From contig JAHDYR010000053.1 in NCBI GenBank assembly GCA_019828565.1, positions 248,001 through 312,000 on the forward strand: 64,000 bases of DNA. Direction: 5' to 3'. Source of the DNA: Carpediemonas membranifera (taxonomy: Eukaryota; Fornicata). The position numbers and the translations under genes were made by a program. This document shows, piece by piece, positions 11,874 through 19,421 of this stretch. The notes below the pieces were generated by a model. That model was not told where the DNA came from, did no database searches, and saw only the letters and a list, made by a program, of their open reading frames with translations. The stretch's first letter is position 1. The number at the start of each line of letters is the position of its first letter.

Positions 11874-13052
11874 CTACTTCACTTCCCTGTCACGGTCCGA
11901 GAGCAACGGGCCCGCTAGATCCAGGACGTTCAAGAGCTCGGGGTCATCTGCCTCATGCCGCAGCGAGCTGTGCTCCGCGTGCATTATCCGGTGATAAAGT
12001 TCAGTGGCTAAAATATGAGGACCGTTTGCAGATTTCACAAAGTCCCTCCTGTGAAGAAGACATGCGAACGGGTCAGATGAGTCAATTGGAGTCAACTTGA
12101 TGATCGCGTCGACTGTATCCGGAGTCGTGTCCGGAGAGATCGGCGACGGCGTCCTTAAACTGTCGCCCGTCGGCCGCCATTCAGTCGGCATGGGTGGAGG
12201 GACGGTGAGCGCTGATGTGCCCCGTCTGGGCCGCTGTGGTGGCGGCTGGGGTTCCAGCGGCTTAGTCTGTCGTGACTTCTTTGGTGTCTTCGGACTTGGT
12301 TTGGGCGCCACGGGCATTCGGCGGGCCCATTCGACCCAGCGCGGGTCTGTGTCTGCTAGTAGTGGCATATCGCCCAATCGCGGACCGAGAAAGTCGTAAA
12401 ACTGCTTGAATTGGCCAAGTGCCGAGGGCGTCGTGGAGCACATCACCGCCTCTCCTGCAAACATGTCTCCACGCCTAGGAACACGCAGCGGGGCCATGAG
12501 AAGGCCCAGGTTTGTCCGGAGCAGGGTCAGTTGGCTCTTGGCAGTGGGGGTAAGGTCCATCTTGCCGAGGACGCCGAGCGCAGTCAGCGGAGTCATCTTG
12601 CTGTTGGTTGGGGGGAATCTGAGCGCCATCTCGTGCTCTGCGGTGAATCTCCATATGCGGGGGTCGGTCAGGCCCTCCTCCAGGGCCATCTGCTGTAGTA
12701 TGTCAGCGTATCCCTCCCGAAGGGCGTCGAGGATGGGGAGTTCCCGCATGATCTCGCTGATGTCGCCGTTAGCGAGCTTCTCTAGGCGTTTGTCGTAGCA
12801 CAGCACGTTCTTCACGGTTGATCTGCGGGTGCTGCGGGAGGGGCGCCAGGTCATAAGCTCGTCGATCTCGTTAAGGAACCCGGCGACGCGTAGGACGGTG
12901 AAAACTGTACTCAGAATACGGCGCTCTTTGGACATACAGGCGGCAATGTCGTTGCGCGTGGCGACGTTGTCGTGCAGCATCTCTTTCACTAGAAGCGCGA
13001 TAGCCTCGGTCTTGCCGACGCCTTTTGCGCTAGCAGGCTCTTGTTCTTCCAT
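11874..13052 (-). CDS. Putative E2F/DP-like winged-helix protein
   Basis: 392 residues. Residues about 10-70 (KTEAIALLVKEMLHDN, then RNDIAACMSKERRILSTVF and VLRVAGFLNEIDELMTW) have the spacing of an E2F/DP winged helix: a first helix, a DIA-type helix, an RRI-x4-VL recognition helix and a closing hydrophobic strand ending in W. The family is RRIYD; here it is RRILS, so the match is divergent. The middle is helical and unrecognised. Residues about 245-320 are Pro/Lys/Arg-rich and probably disordered (PKTPKKSRQTKPLEPQPPPQ, then TPSPISPDTTPDT), offering possible CDK sites. If correct it would bind G1/S promoters. Other winged-helix families are not excluded. Confidence 0.5.
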   Translation of the reverse strand: MEEQEPASAKGVGKTEAIALLVKEMLHDNVATRNDIAACMSKERRILSTVFTVLRVAGFLNEIDELMTWRPSRSTRRSTVKNVLCYDKRLEKLANGDISEIMRELPILDALREGYADILQQMALEEGLTDPRIWRFTAEHEMALRFPPTNSKMTPLTALGVLGKMDLTPTAKSQLTLLRTNLGLLMAPLRVPRRGDMFAGEAVMCSTTPSALGQFKQFYDFLGPRLGDMPLLADTDPRWVEWARRMPVAPKPSPKTPKKSRQTKPLEPQPPPQRPRRGTSALTVPPPMPTEWRPTGDSLRTPSPISPDTTPDTVDAIIKLTPIDSSDPFACLLHRRDFVKSANGPHILATELYHRIMHAEHSSLRHEADDPELLNVLDLAGPLLSDRDREVK

Positions 13053-13343
13053 GGTTACGGCGTGTTACTATGTTCTAACGTGCCGCACTACCAGCTCCGG
13101 AACACTCGCATGCGAAGACCACACTGTCCCCGCCATTTACGCGAATGCATGGCACAATACAGTATATGGCAGGAATGGACACATTCCGACGCCATCACTG
13201 TGCCCCCCTCACATTCTTAGTCGCCACGATCACTTGTCCCAACAATAGAACGCAGGACAACAAGCAAACATTTATCCGCGGGCCCAATGCCGTCTCTGTG
13301 GGACCACCTGAACCATAGTAACCTCCACATGCCATGCTGCGCT

Positions 13344-13940
13344 TCATTCGCCGTCATCTTGGGGAAAGACCTCTCTGAGTTTCATCCTGTCGACGTCGTC
13401 ATCGCCCAGGCGGAGCAGCATGCGAATAGCCTCGATGGGGCACTCGAACTCTGCCTTGTACTGCTCTACTAGCTCCAGCAAGTGTGTGTGCCACTTTGTC
13501 GCGAGGGCAAGGTGGCCTGCGATCTTCTCGGCGGTTGGGTCGGGTACGTTCGATCGTTTCGACTTAGCATGCGCTTTAAGCTTGGCAGACATCGTAGAAA
13601 CTTCAGCCTGGAGTGCCTCGACCTCCTTCTCCAGCGTTTCGATGAGCTTTGCCTTGGCGGCGAGAGCAGGGGTGGCGGCGGGAGCGGCAGATGAAGCGCG
13701 AGGCTCTCCCGAGGCTGGAAGAAAGACGATGACCTTCTTAACAGTTCCATCCACTGTTACTCGCGCCACCTCCTTGTCCACAATGTTTTCAGCCACCAGC
13801 TTCTTCAGAATCGATTGAACGTTCTTCGCTGGAGCGCCAATTCGGATAGAAAGCTCCTCCACGGTCATAGGAACGTTGATTCGTCCCCAGACCTCACCGA
13901 GAGCTTCAGCAAGTTCCGTTCTGGAGTGTTTGCTGCTCAT
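13344..13940 (-). CDS. Mnd1-like meiotic recombination protein
   Basis: 198 residues from the ATG at 13940 (MSSKHSRTELAEALGEVW); an in-frame ATG at 14000 would add 20 atypical residues. The layout follows Mnd1: an N-terminal winged helix (about 12-75, with VQSILKKLVAENIVDKEV), a short hydrophobic closing strand and FLPAS, then a leucine-zipper coiled coil (about 95-135), then a C-terminal helix pair with DPTAEKIAGHLALATKW, equivalent to the DP...A...NRW region of Mnd1, ending near a short acidic tail. Mnd1 with Hop2 promotes Dmc1-dependent strand exchange. Hop2 has a similar plan and is the main alternative. Identification rests on order and motifs, not an alignment score. Confidence 0.5.
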   Translation of the reverse strand: MSSKHSRTELAEALGEVWGRINVPMTVEELSIRIGAPAKNVQSILKKLVAENIVDKEVARVTVDGTVKKVIVFLPASGEPRASSAAPAATPALAAKAKLIETLEKEVEALQAEVSTMSAKLKAHAKSKRSNVPDPTAEKIAGHLALATKWHTHLLELVEQYKAEFECPIEAIRMLLRLGDDDVDRMKLREVFPQDDGE

Positions 13941-14276
13941 GTTTAAGGCGGTGGCCGCCGCCTCCTTCAATGAAATCATCAAACAGGCAGCCACTGCCAT
14001 CTGCTACGGTCCGTCTGCCGAGTCTAATCCCTTGCTGGGTAGTCGTATAGGCATTGCTTGGAGTTGCCGAGGGCGGGAGAGCCTGGGGACGGGTCAAGAT
14101 CGCTGAAAAATAGACACACCCAAATCACGTCCATTGTGGAGAGCTTATTCTCACTAGGCCCACTCTTGAGATGACTGTAATCACCTTGTCATCTGGAAAA
14201 AGTTCGGCACAAACCGCAAACGCGTAAAAGCTGAGGTCTGTTTCAAGGATGCGCTCTAATACAGCAAGAAAACACA
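13941..14276. other. Divergent promoter region with a splice-acceptor-like motif
   Basis: Separates the Mnd1-like gene (-) from thioredoxin (+). CTCTAATACAG at 14254-14264, 12 bases before the thioredoxin ATG, is identical to the 3' end of the SNARE intron and may close a 5'-UTR intron. Confidence 0.45.
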
Positions 14277-14655
14277 ATGGTGAAGGTTATCGAGACTACA
14301 GAGGAGTTCCAGCAGCTCATTGACGGCGACAAGGCTGTTGTCGTGGACTTTTTCGCGGAATGGTGCCCGCCGTGCAAGGTACGTTCCCCTTCTCTCTCGT
14401 TCTCATTCAGGTTCGTTCTTATTCCCTATTCCTATGCAGATGATTGGCCCTCGTTTCATCAAGATCGCTGAGGAAAACCCCGACGTCATTTGCGTCAAGG
14501 TCGATGTCGACGCCAACCAGGGCGCCGCCGCTATCGCCGGCATCCGCGCGATGCCCACGTTCAAGGCCTTCAAGAACGGCCAGCAGATCGCTGAGGTTGT
14601 CGGCGCGAACGAGGCAGGCATCCGCCAGCTCGTCGAGAAGGCCAAGACCGCCTAA
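14277..14655 (+). CDS. Thioredoxin (two exons)
   Basis: Small dithiol-disulphide oxidoreductase. Exons 14277-14378 and 14440-14655 give 105 residues, the normal length. The active site is FFAEWCPPCKMIGP: the usual WCGPC is replaced by WCPPC, which in other thioredoxin-fold proteins shifts the redox potential. The cis-proline region is intact (IRAMPTFKAF). The intron falls directly after the active-site lysine. No signal peptide or transit peptide, so cytosolic. AATAAA (14665) lies about 10 bases after the stop. Confidence 0.95.
14379..14439 (+). other. Intron of thioredoxin (61 nt)
   Basis: Phase 0, GTACGT...CTATGCAG. A second GTTCGT occurs inside it at 14411, so nested donor choice is possible, but only the outer donor keeps the frame after WCPPCK. 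Confidence 0.88.
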
Positions 14656-15066
14656 GGACTGTTCAATAAACTCTGGTTCAACGTGATCATGATGTGGTGC
14701 TGTGTCACGTCATGGGTTGGAAGGTCGGAATTGCCCGCATGAAAACCATGACGATGTGGTCATATGCGAATGGATGACACGAGTACATGATCCTCTCCTG
14801 ATCATTGGGGACACTCATTCATACTCCCAAGTTACCAAGGGGATTTCCTCTCGACCGTGTGCCCGGCTTCTCAGAAATGGTTCGATAAAATCGGAATATC
14901 TGCCGGCAATTCTGGACCGCTGAGATCTTATGAAAGAGGATTTGTGCCACTTGCCATGCACGCGCCTTCATGACTGCTGCTCTTGCCGCATGAAGATGCC
15001 GTCTGAACCTTCACCATACCAAATGTGCGCGCGTCCAAAACTGCGGGATACCACGAAGCGCGCGCG
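14656..15066. other. Intergenic
   Basis: Between thioredoxin and the second DMT transporter. AATAAA at 14665-14670; no gene or other element recognised. Confidence 0.55.
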
Positions 15067-16257
15067 ATGGATACCCAGGATCCGTCGACGCCAGTACATT
15101 ATAATGACTCCAAACGAAGAAATAACGTGAAGTTCATAACCACCTTCATTATCAGTTCTCTTTCGAAAGTTCTCATCGGGTTTCTGTTTGTCGCGACGAA
15201 ATACTGTCTCCCGTACTTCGACCCTCTGCTATTCTCCGCCCTCCGTCTCACAATGGCCTCAGTTCTCCTCTTCCCCTTCCTGGTTCCCCATATCCGCAAG
15301 CTCGTCGCCACAACGAAGTCCCATCCCCACGCACTCCTGCTCTACCCGCTGTACGCCCTATGCACGGCCACATCCCCCGTGTTCATCAACTACGCGGCCC
15401 AATACACCACCGTGTCCAACATAGGCATCCTCACATCCCTCATGCCGGCGTACAGCTTCGTCCTCTCTGTTTGCCTCGGTCACGAGAAGCTCACGCTCGT
15501 CTCAATCACTGCCGTGCTCGTAGCAATGGTGGCCGCCCTAGGTATCGTCGACATGTCCACAATCAGCGTCAATCTCTCCGATTCCGTCGGTATCATCCTC
15601 ATGGTCGCCCAAGGTGTCTTCGGTGCCGTATTCAACGAGCTCACCAAGGAGTTCGTGTCCATGGGCTTCGACTCCGTCAGCATCTCCGTCGTATCCTTCA
15701 TCGGGGCCGGCGCCCTCACCTGGTCGTGCTGGCTCATCCTTGCGCCCTTCCACGGCCTCTACACATTCACTCCGAATCTATTAGACACGTCACTGCGCGC
15801 TTGGGTGTCTCTCCTGTACGCCGGTGTGTTCGGCACGGCCGTCGTCTGGCTGGTCGTCGCATGGTCAGCCCGCCAGCTGTCCGCCGTGGCCATCAGCACT
15901 CAGATGCTCATCGTCCCCCCGGTTTCGTCCATACTTGGCACCCTGTTCTTCGACGACCCTACTGGGGTCGGTACGGTGCTGAACATGTTTGAGGTCCTCC
16001 TAGGGCTCCTTCTCCTGGCCACCAGGAAACCGCGGACAAAGACCGCACCTGCCGTGGAGGAGGCTCAGGAGACATTGGAGACGGATAGCCCAATCCTCGA
16101 AGTCAAGTCGACCAGGGGTGACTCTGACTCTGACTCCGAGTTGGAGTCGAAAACACCAGAGGACATCTCCCTGTCCGCCATCCCGAGCTCGTTTGACAGC
16201 TACCCCATCCTTGAGTTCCCTGAGCACCAGGATCTCGAGCTGCCATCTGATCCGTAG
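15067..16257 (+). CDS. DMT-superfamily (EamA/SLC35-like) transporter, second paralogue
   Basis: 396 residues from the ATG at 15067 (MDTQDPSTPVHY); the frame upstream has only a GTG. About ten helices in two EamA-like halves: ISSLSKVLIGFLFVATKY, YAAQYTTVSNIGILTSLMPA, VGIILMVAQGVFGAVFNEL, GAGALTWSCWLILAPF, and MFEVLLGLLLLATRK last. The C-tail from about residue 325 is acidic and Ser-rich. It aligns end to end with the transporter at 3618-5081, so the two arose by an older duplication. Substrate unknown; nucleotide-sugar, triose-phosphate and amino-acid exporters all share this fold. Confidence 0.83.
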   Translation: MDTQDPSTPVHYNDSKRRNNVKFITTFIISSLSKVLIGFLFVATKYCLPYFDPLLFSALRLTMASVLLFPFLVPHIRKLVATTKSHPHALLLYPLYALCTATSPVFINYAAQYTTVSNIGILTSLMPAYSFVLSVCLGHEKLTLVSITAVLVAMVAALGIVDMSTISVNLSDSVGIILMVAQGVFGAVFNELTKEFVSMGFDSVSISVVSFIGAGALTWSCWLILAPFHGLYTFTPNLLDTSLRAWVSLLYAGVFGTAVVWLVVAWSARQLSAVAISTQMLIVPPVSSILGTLFFDDPTGVGTVLNMFEVLLGLLLLATRKPRTKTAPAVEEAQETLETDSPILEVKSTRGDSDSDSELESKTPEDISLSAIPSSFDSYPILEFPEHQDLELPSDP

Positions 16258-16683
16258 AGCGGGTTGGGTTGCATTGTTGCTTTTCCGCTGTCTTTATGTG
16301 TATGATTATTCTTATCGGGCCACTGACCCTTGTCGCGGTGTTCTCTTGATTGTGTTAAATGCTGATTCCTCAGCCTGGTGTGGTCATGTCTTTGCTGCTC
16401 GCCCTGCCCCAGTGCAAGGCGAAGCTATGGGATGCAGATGCTCAGGGGTGCGTGCTGGGCGGTGAGAGAGTGGCGTTGCGTGAAGCCAAACAACAACAGT
16501 GTTGCGCAGTTGAGCACTGGAAGATTTTGTGATGGGAGCGAATGTCACACGCCCGACCTTCGAACCGAGTAGGAGGGAGACAGGGCAGTGTTGCGCAGTA
16601 TAAACACATTGTTCGACCCTTCAATAGCACACAAACTGTTTGCTTAAAGTGCGAAATTCGAGGACCTTATCAACAACCAAGGC
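16258..16683. other. Intergenic with a spaced 14-bp direct repeat
   Basis: Promoter region of the unknown gene at 16684. CAGTGTTGCGCAGT occurs at 16497-16510 and 16586-16599, 89 bases apart. Confidence 0.6.
16497..16599. repeat. Direct repeat of CAGTGTTGCGCAGT
   Basis: Two perfect 14-bp copies 89 bp apart upstream of the start at 16684. Candidate regulatory-protein site pair; no known match. Confidence 0.55.
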
Positions 16684-18195
16684 ATGACGATACCGACCAG
16701 TTCGTCACGTCCACATGCGCCAAAAGATCTACAAATTGAACAAACGGAAGGAATTCAGCTGATCCTTGCACGTCTTGGAGCACTTGAAGAAAACTCTCCA
16801 TTCCTACCCAAGTTAGACTCTCTCGATGCAGTTTCATACGCACACGCCCTTTCTATAGCATATTCCATGAAAATTCGACCCGATATCATCTCAACGATGG
16901 AGTCGGACCTCTGTGCGCGCCTCACGCCCGAGACTGTCCTCTCCGCGCTCGCCATCCTTCTCACGGAGTCCAAACACCTCTCCACCCGCACAGTGTACCC
17001 TGCCGGGGTGGCCAAGGCCATCTCCTATGCGATGCGCCGCTTCAGCATCCTCATTGACGATGACTGGACTATCTTGCCCTTCCATGCACTAGCACGGGTC
17101 GCCACGATGGTCTCCAGGGTCGACTCAGCATTCCCCTCTGTACTTCTAGCCAACATATACACCTCAATCACCCCAGACCAGGTTGGGGCGATGGTCTCCA
17201 TGTGTCCTGTCATCTCCCCAACGGTAGCACCTTATCTCCTTTCCCTCGGCGTTCCCAACAGTCTGTTCCGGCTCTGTGTCAACTCCCTGGCCCACAGCAT
17301 GCATACGGTGGATCCTGATACCCTCGCCATCGCCCTCATGGATGTTCCTGACGACGCAGTTTTAGACATCCTCTCACACGACGAGGCGAGTGCAGCCGAG
17401 GACAAGATCCTGGACATCTCACTCGCAGTGGGCAGGCTGAGGGGCCTCTCGCCCTCCAAGATGCAGGTGATGGTACGGGACGCCGTCCGCCTGCCCCAGC
17501 TCTCGTCTGAGGCCCTCTCCAAGCTCGCGGAGACTGGCCTGGTCACAGTTGACGACCTCATTTGTGCGGCCAAGTGCCAGGCCATCCCAGACCGGCCGGC
17601 GCCGTACGGACTCAACTGGGCCCGCCGAACGCCCAAGCCGACGCTAATTGACACTCTCCGTGTCCCTGCCGCGCTTATCTACGGCCCTGGTGGGGCAGGC
17701 CGGGCGAATCGAATGGTTGATCATTTGATTGCTTCGGGGGCGCCGCAGGTGGTGTGCGTGCCATCGTCAACAACCGACGAGGACGACTATGATTTGGTCG
17801 AGTCGGCGCCGCTTGTCATTGTCATGACTAAGGCGACCCCACCGAATCTAGCAGATCGTATCTCCAGGAGGAAAAGATTGACCATATATACGGCGATCGC
17901 AGTCCCTCGAGGGTCCAGCATGGCTTCGACACCAGCCTCGACCGCCCGACTTGTCAAGACTCTAACTAGCAGAGTCGGAATCAAGTCACCGATTGAGATC
18001 ATCACTTCCCCACTCCACGGCCCTTCCTACCTGGCCTACAGCGACGGCACGCCCGCACTTGTGAGTTCATCCGACCGCCGGACAGCGATATGGAATCTGT
18101 CGCTCCCCGCTGAGCCGAGTGGCGGGGAGTTTGAGGCGGTGATGACGTCATGGCGGGCTATTCTGCGGATATGCACGGACCATGCGGCATTGTGA
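16684..18195 (+). CDS. Unrecognised helical-repeat protein
   Basis: 503 residues that I cannot assign. From about residue 20 to 330 the sequence is a run of amphipathic helices of 30-40 residues (for example LTPETVLSALAILLTES, ISPTVAPYLLSLG, SSEALSKLAETGL), suggesting an alpha-solenoid. From about 330 there is a more alpha/beta-looking part (VPAALIYGPGGAGRANRMVD, then VESAPLVIVMTKATP). GPGGAGR is glycine-rich but lacks a Walker-type lysine, so nucleotide binding is not claimed. No signal peptide or membrane helix. Start at the ATG at 16684; the 3' end converges on dynactin p62. Confidence 0.7.
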   Translation: MTIPTSSSRPHAPKDLQIEQTEGIQLILARLGALEENSPFLPKLDSLDAVSYAHALSIAYSMKIRPDIISTMESDLCARLTPETVLSALAILLTESKHLSTRTVYPAGVAKAISYAMRRFSILIDDDWTILPFHALARVATMVSRVDSAFPSVLLANIYTSITPDQVGAMVSMCPVISPTVAPYLLSLGVPNSLFRLCVNSLAHSMHTVDPDTLAIALMDVPDDAVLDILSHDEASAAEDKILDISLAVGRLRGLSPSKMQVMVRDAVRLPQLSSEALSKLAETGLVTVDDLICAAKCQAIPDRPAPYGLNWARRTPKPTLIDTLRVPAALIYGPGGAGRANRMVDHLIASGAPQVVCVPSSTTDEDDYDLVESAPLVIVMTKATPPNLADRISRRKRLTIYTAIAVPRGSSMASTPASTARLVKTLTSRVGIKSPIEIITSPLHGPSYLAYSDGTPALVSSSDRRTAIWNLSLPAEPSGGEFEAVMTSWRAILRICTDHAAL

Positions 18196-18333
18196 GGGTT
18201 ATGGTGTTGTATTAGTACCGATATAAATGGATCTCTCGAGATGGTCGGGGCTTTGATGTATCGTGTGACAGTTGGTGAAGTACTCTTTCCAAGCTTCAAT
18301 TCCACTCACCATCACCATCATGAAGCATGGCTC

Positions 18334-18339
18334 TTTACA
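18334..18339 (-). terminator. TGTAAA element, dynactin p62
   Basis: TTTACA on the plus strand, 8 bases beyond the minus-strand stop at 18348. Confidence 0.5.
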
Positions 18340-18347
18340 TTCTACCC

Positions 18348-19271
18348 TCATAACATAGTAAATCCATCCTCAGCCCTGAACACCACAAACTCATACTCGA
18401 TCACGGAATATCCCTGGTTCACCATGGGACTCAATCCTGGAGCACGGCGGGGTGTCGAGGTCACCTTGCCGTGGTAGTAGCCGCCAGCACACCGCTCTAT
18501 GGGCGCTACAAAGCGGGTAACAACCTTCGCGTCGGCTGGGAGGTCGACGGAGGTTAGCCTACGAGCATTCGTGGCGTCTTCAACAGTGAGCGTTCGCTGA
18601 TCCGGAAGTGGATTTGACGCGTTCAATTCCACTCCATCTCTCGTGATTCTGACCAAACTGACGAGAGGCACCCTCGACTTCACTCTGGCGTCGGGCTGCA
18701 CCTCCAGCTTCCCGAGCCTGCCAGTCACCGACCCGACGAGAACATGGCCGTGAGAAGGGCATGTGTACTCACGCACAGCGTCCAGTCTGACCAGTCCTGG
18801 GAGTATTGGGGCGTTAGCGGGCGGGGTGGGTGCCACTGGTGTCTCAGCTGCGGCCCAGTCGTCCAAGAGGCGGAGGTTTGCTTGGATTGCTCGGCGTTGC
18901 TCTACTTTAGGAGGTACAGACATGGCTTCCAGCATCTTTCTGACCTCCCAGGGCGTCTCTGCGTGGAGCTTGGGCTCCTGGACGCGGGTGTCGTATGAGC
19001 ACTCCGGGCATCTCAGGAAGGAGCCCGTTTCAGCAGTTGTAGTTGTAGCCATGCGTTCATTGCATTGCGGACATATGTGGCACTGCTTGCAATGAGGCAC
19101 AGTCTCTGTGGCTGAGGAGTGTTGGAGGAATAAGCCGCAGCGAGGGCATGTGACCGAGGTGATGCGCGATGGACTACAGATCCTGCAATGAATCTTGTTG
19201 CACTTAGAGCAGTACATCGCATTCTTCGCCGTAACGTCGGTGTTGCATGAACACCGCAGAAACAACGACAT
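18348..19271 (-). CDS. Dynactin subunit 4 (p62)
   Basis: Pointed-end subunit of dynactin, the dynein cargo adaptor. The N-terminal 95 residues carry the p62 cysteine pattern: YCSKCNKIHCRIC, then CPRCGLFL, then CKQCHICPQC, then FLRCPECSYDTR, matching the order of paired zinc sites and the closing CxxCxxxTR of the family. The C-terminal half (about 190-307) is beta-rich and matches the family only loosely. At 307 residues it is shorter than animal p62 (about 460). The start is divergent from the SCY1-like gene, with only 150 bases between the two starts. Confidence 0.76.
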   Translation of the reverse strand: MSLFLRCSCNTDVTAKNAMYCSKCNKIHCRICSPSRITSVTCPRCGLFLQHSSATETVPHCKQCHICPQCNERMATTTTAETGSFLRCPECSYDTRVQEPKLHAETPWEVRKMLEAMSVPPKVEQRRAIQANLRLLDDWAAAETPVAPTPPANAPILPGLVRLDAVREYTCPSHGHVLVGSVTGRLGKLEVQPDARVKSRVPLVSLVRITRDGVELNASNPLPDQRTLTVEDATNARRLTSVDLPADAKVVTRFVAPIERCAGGYYHGKVTSTPRRAPGLSPMVNQGYSVIEYEFVVFRAEDGFTML

Positions 19272-19421
19272 TGGGAATTGACGAGATCAAGCAGACACCA
19301 GCAGCGAGCCTTGGGCTCGACAACGGCATGACACACACACTCACTCGCTCGCTGGAGCCTGGCCCAACTTTGCTGCCACCTCATCGTGACTTGCCTGCGG
19401 GAGTCATTCCCTGTTGGCGAT

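Noticed and set aside
16550..16572. GGTTCGAA on the minus strand, reminiscent of a tRNA T-loop
   Set aside because: No T-stem, anticodon arm or acceptor pairing can be drawn. Other GGTTCGA occurrences (for example 57571, 24171) also fail.
18301..18330. CACCATCACCATCATGAAG, a possible His-tag-like or microsatellite tract
   Set aside because: Short, not in a supported coding frame, and within the convergent 3' region.
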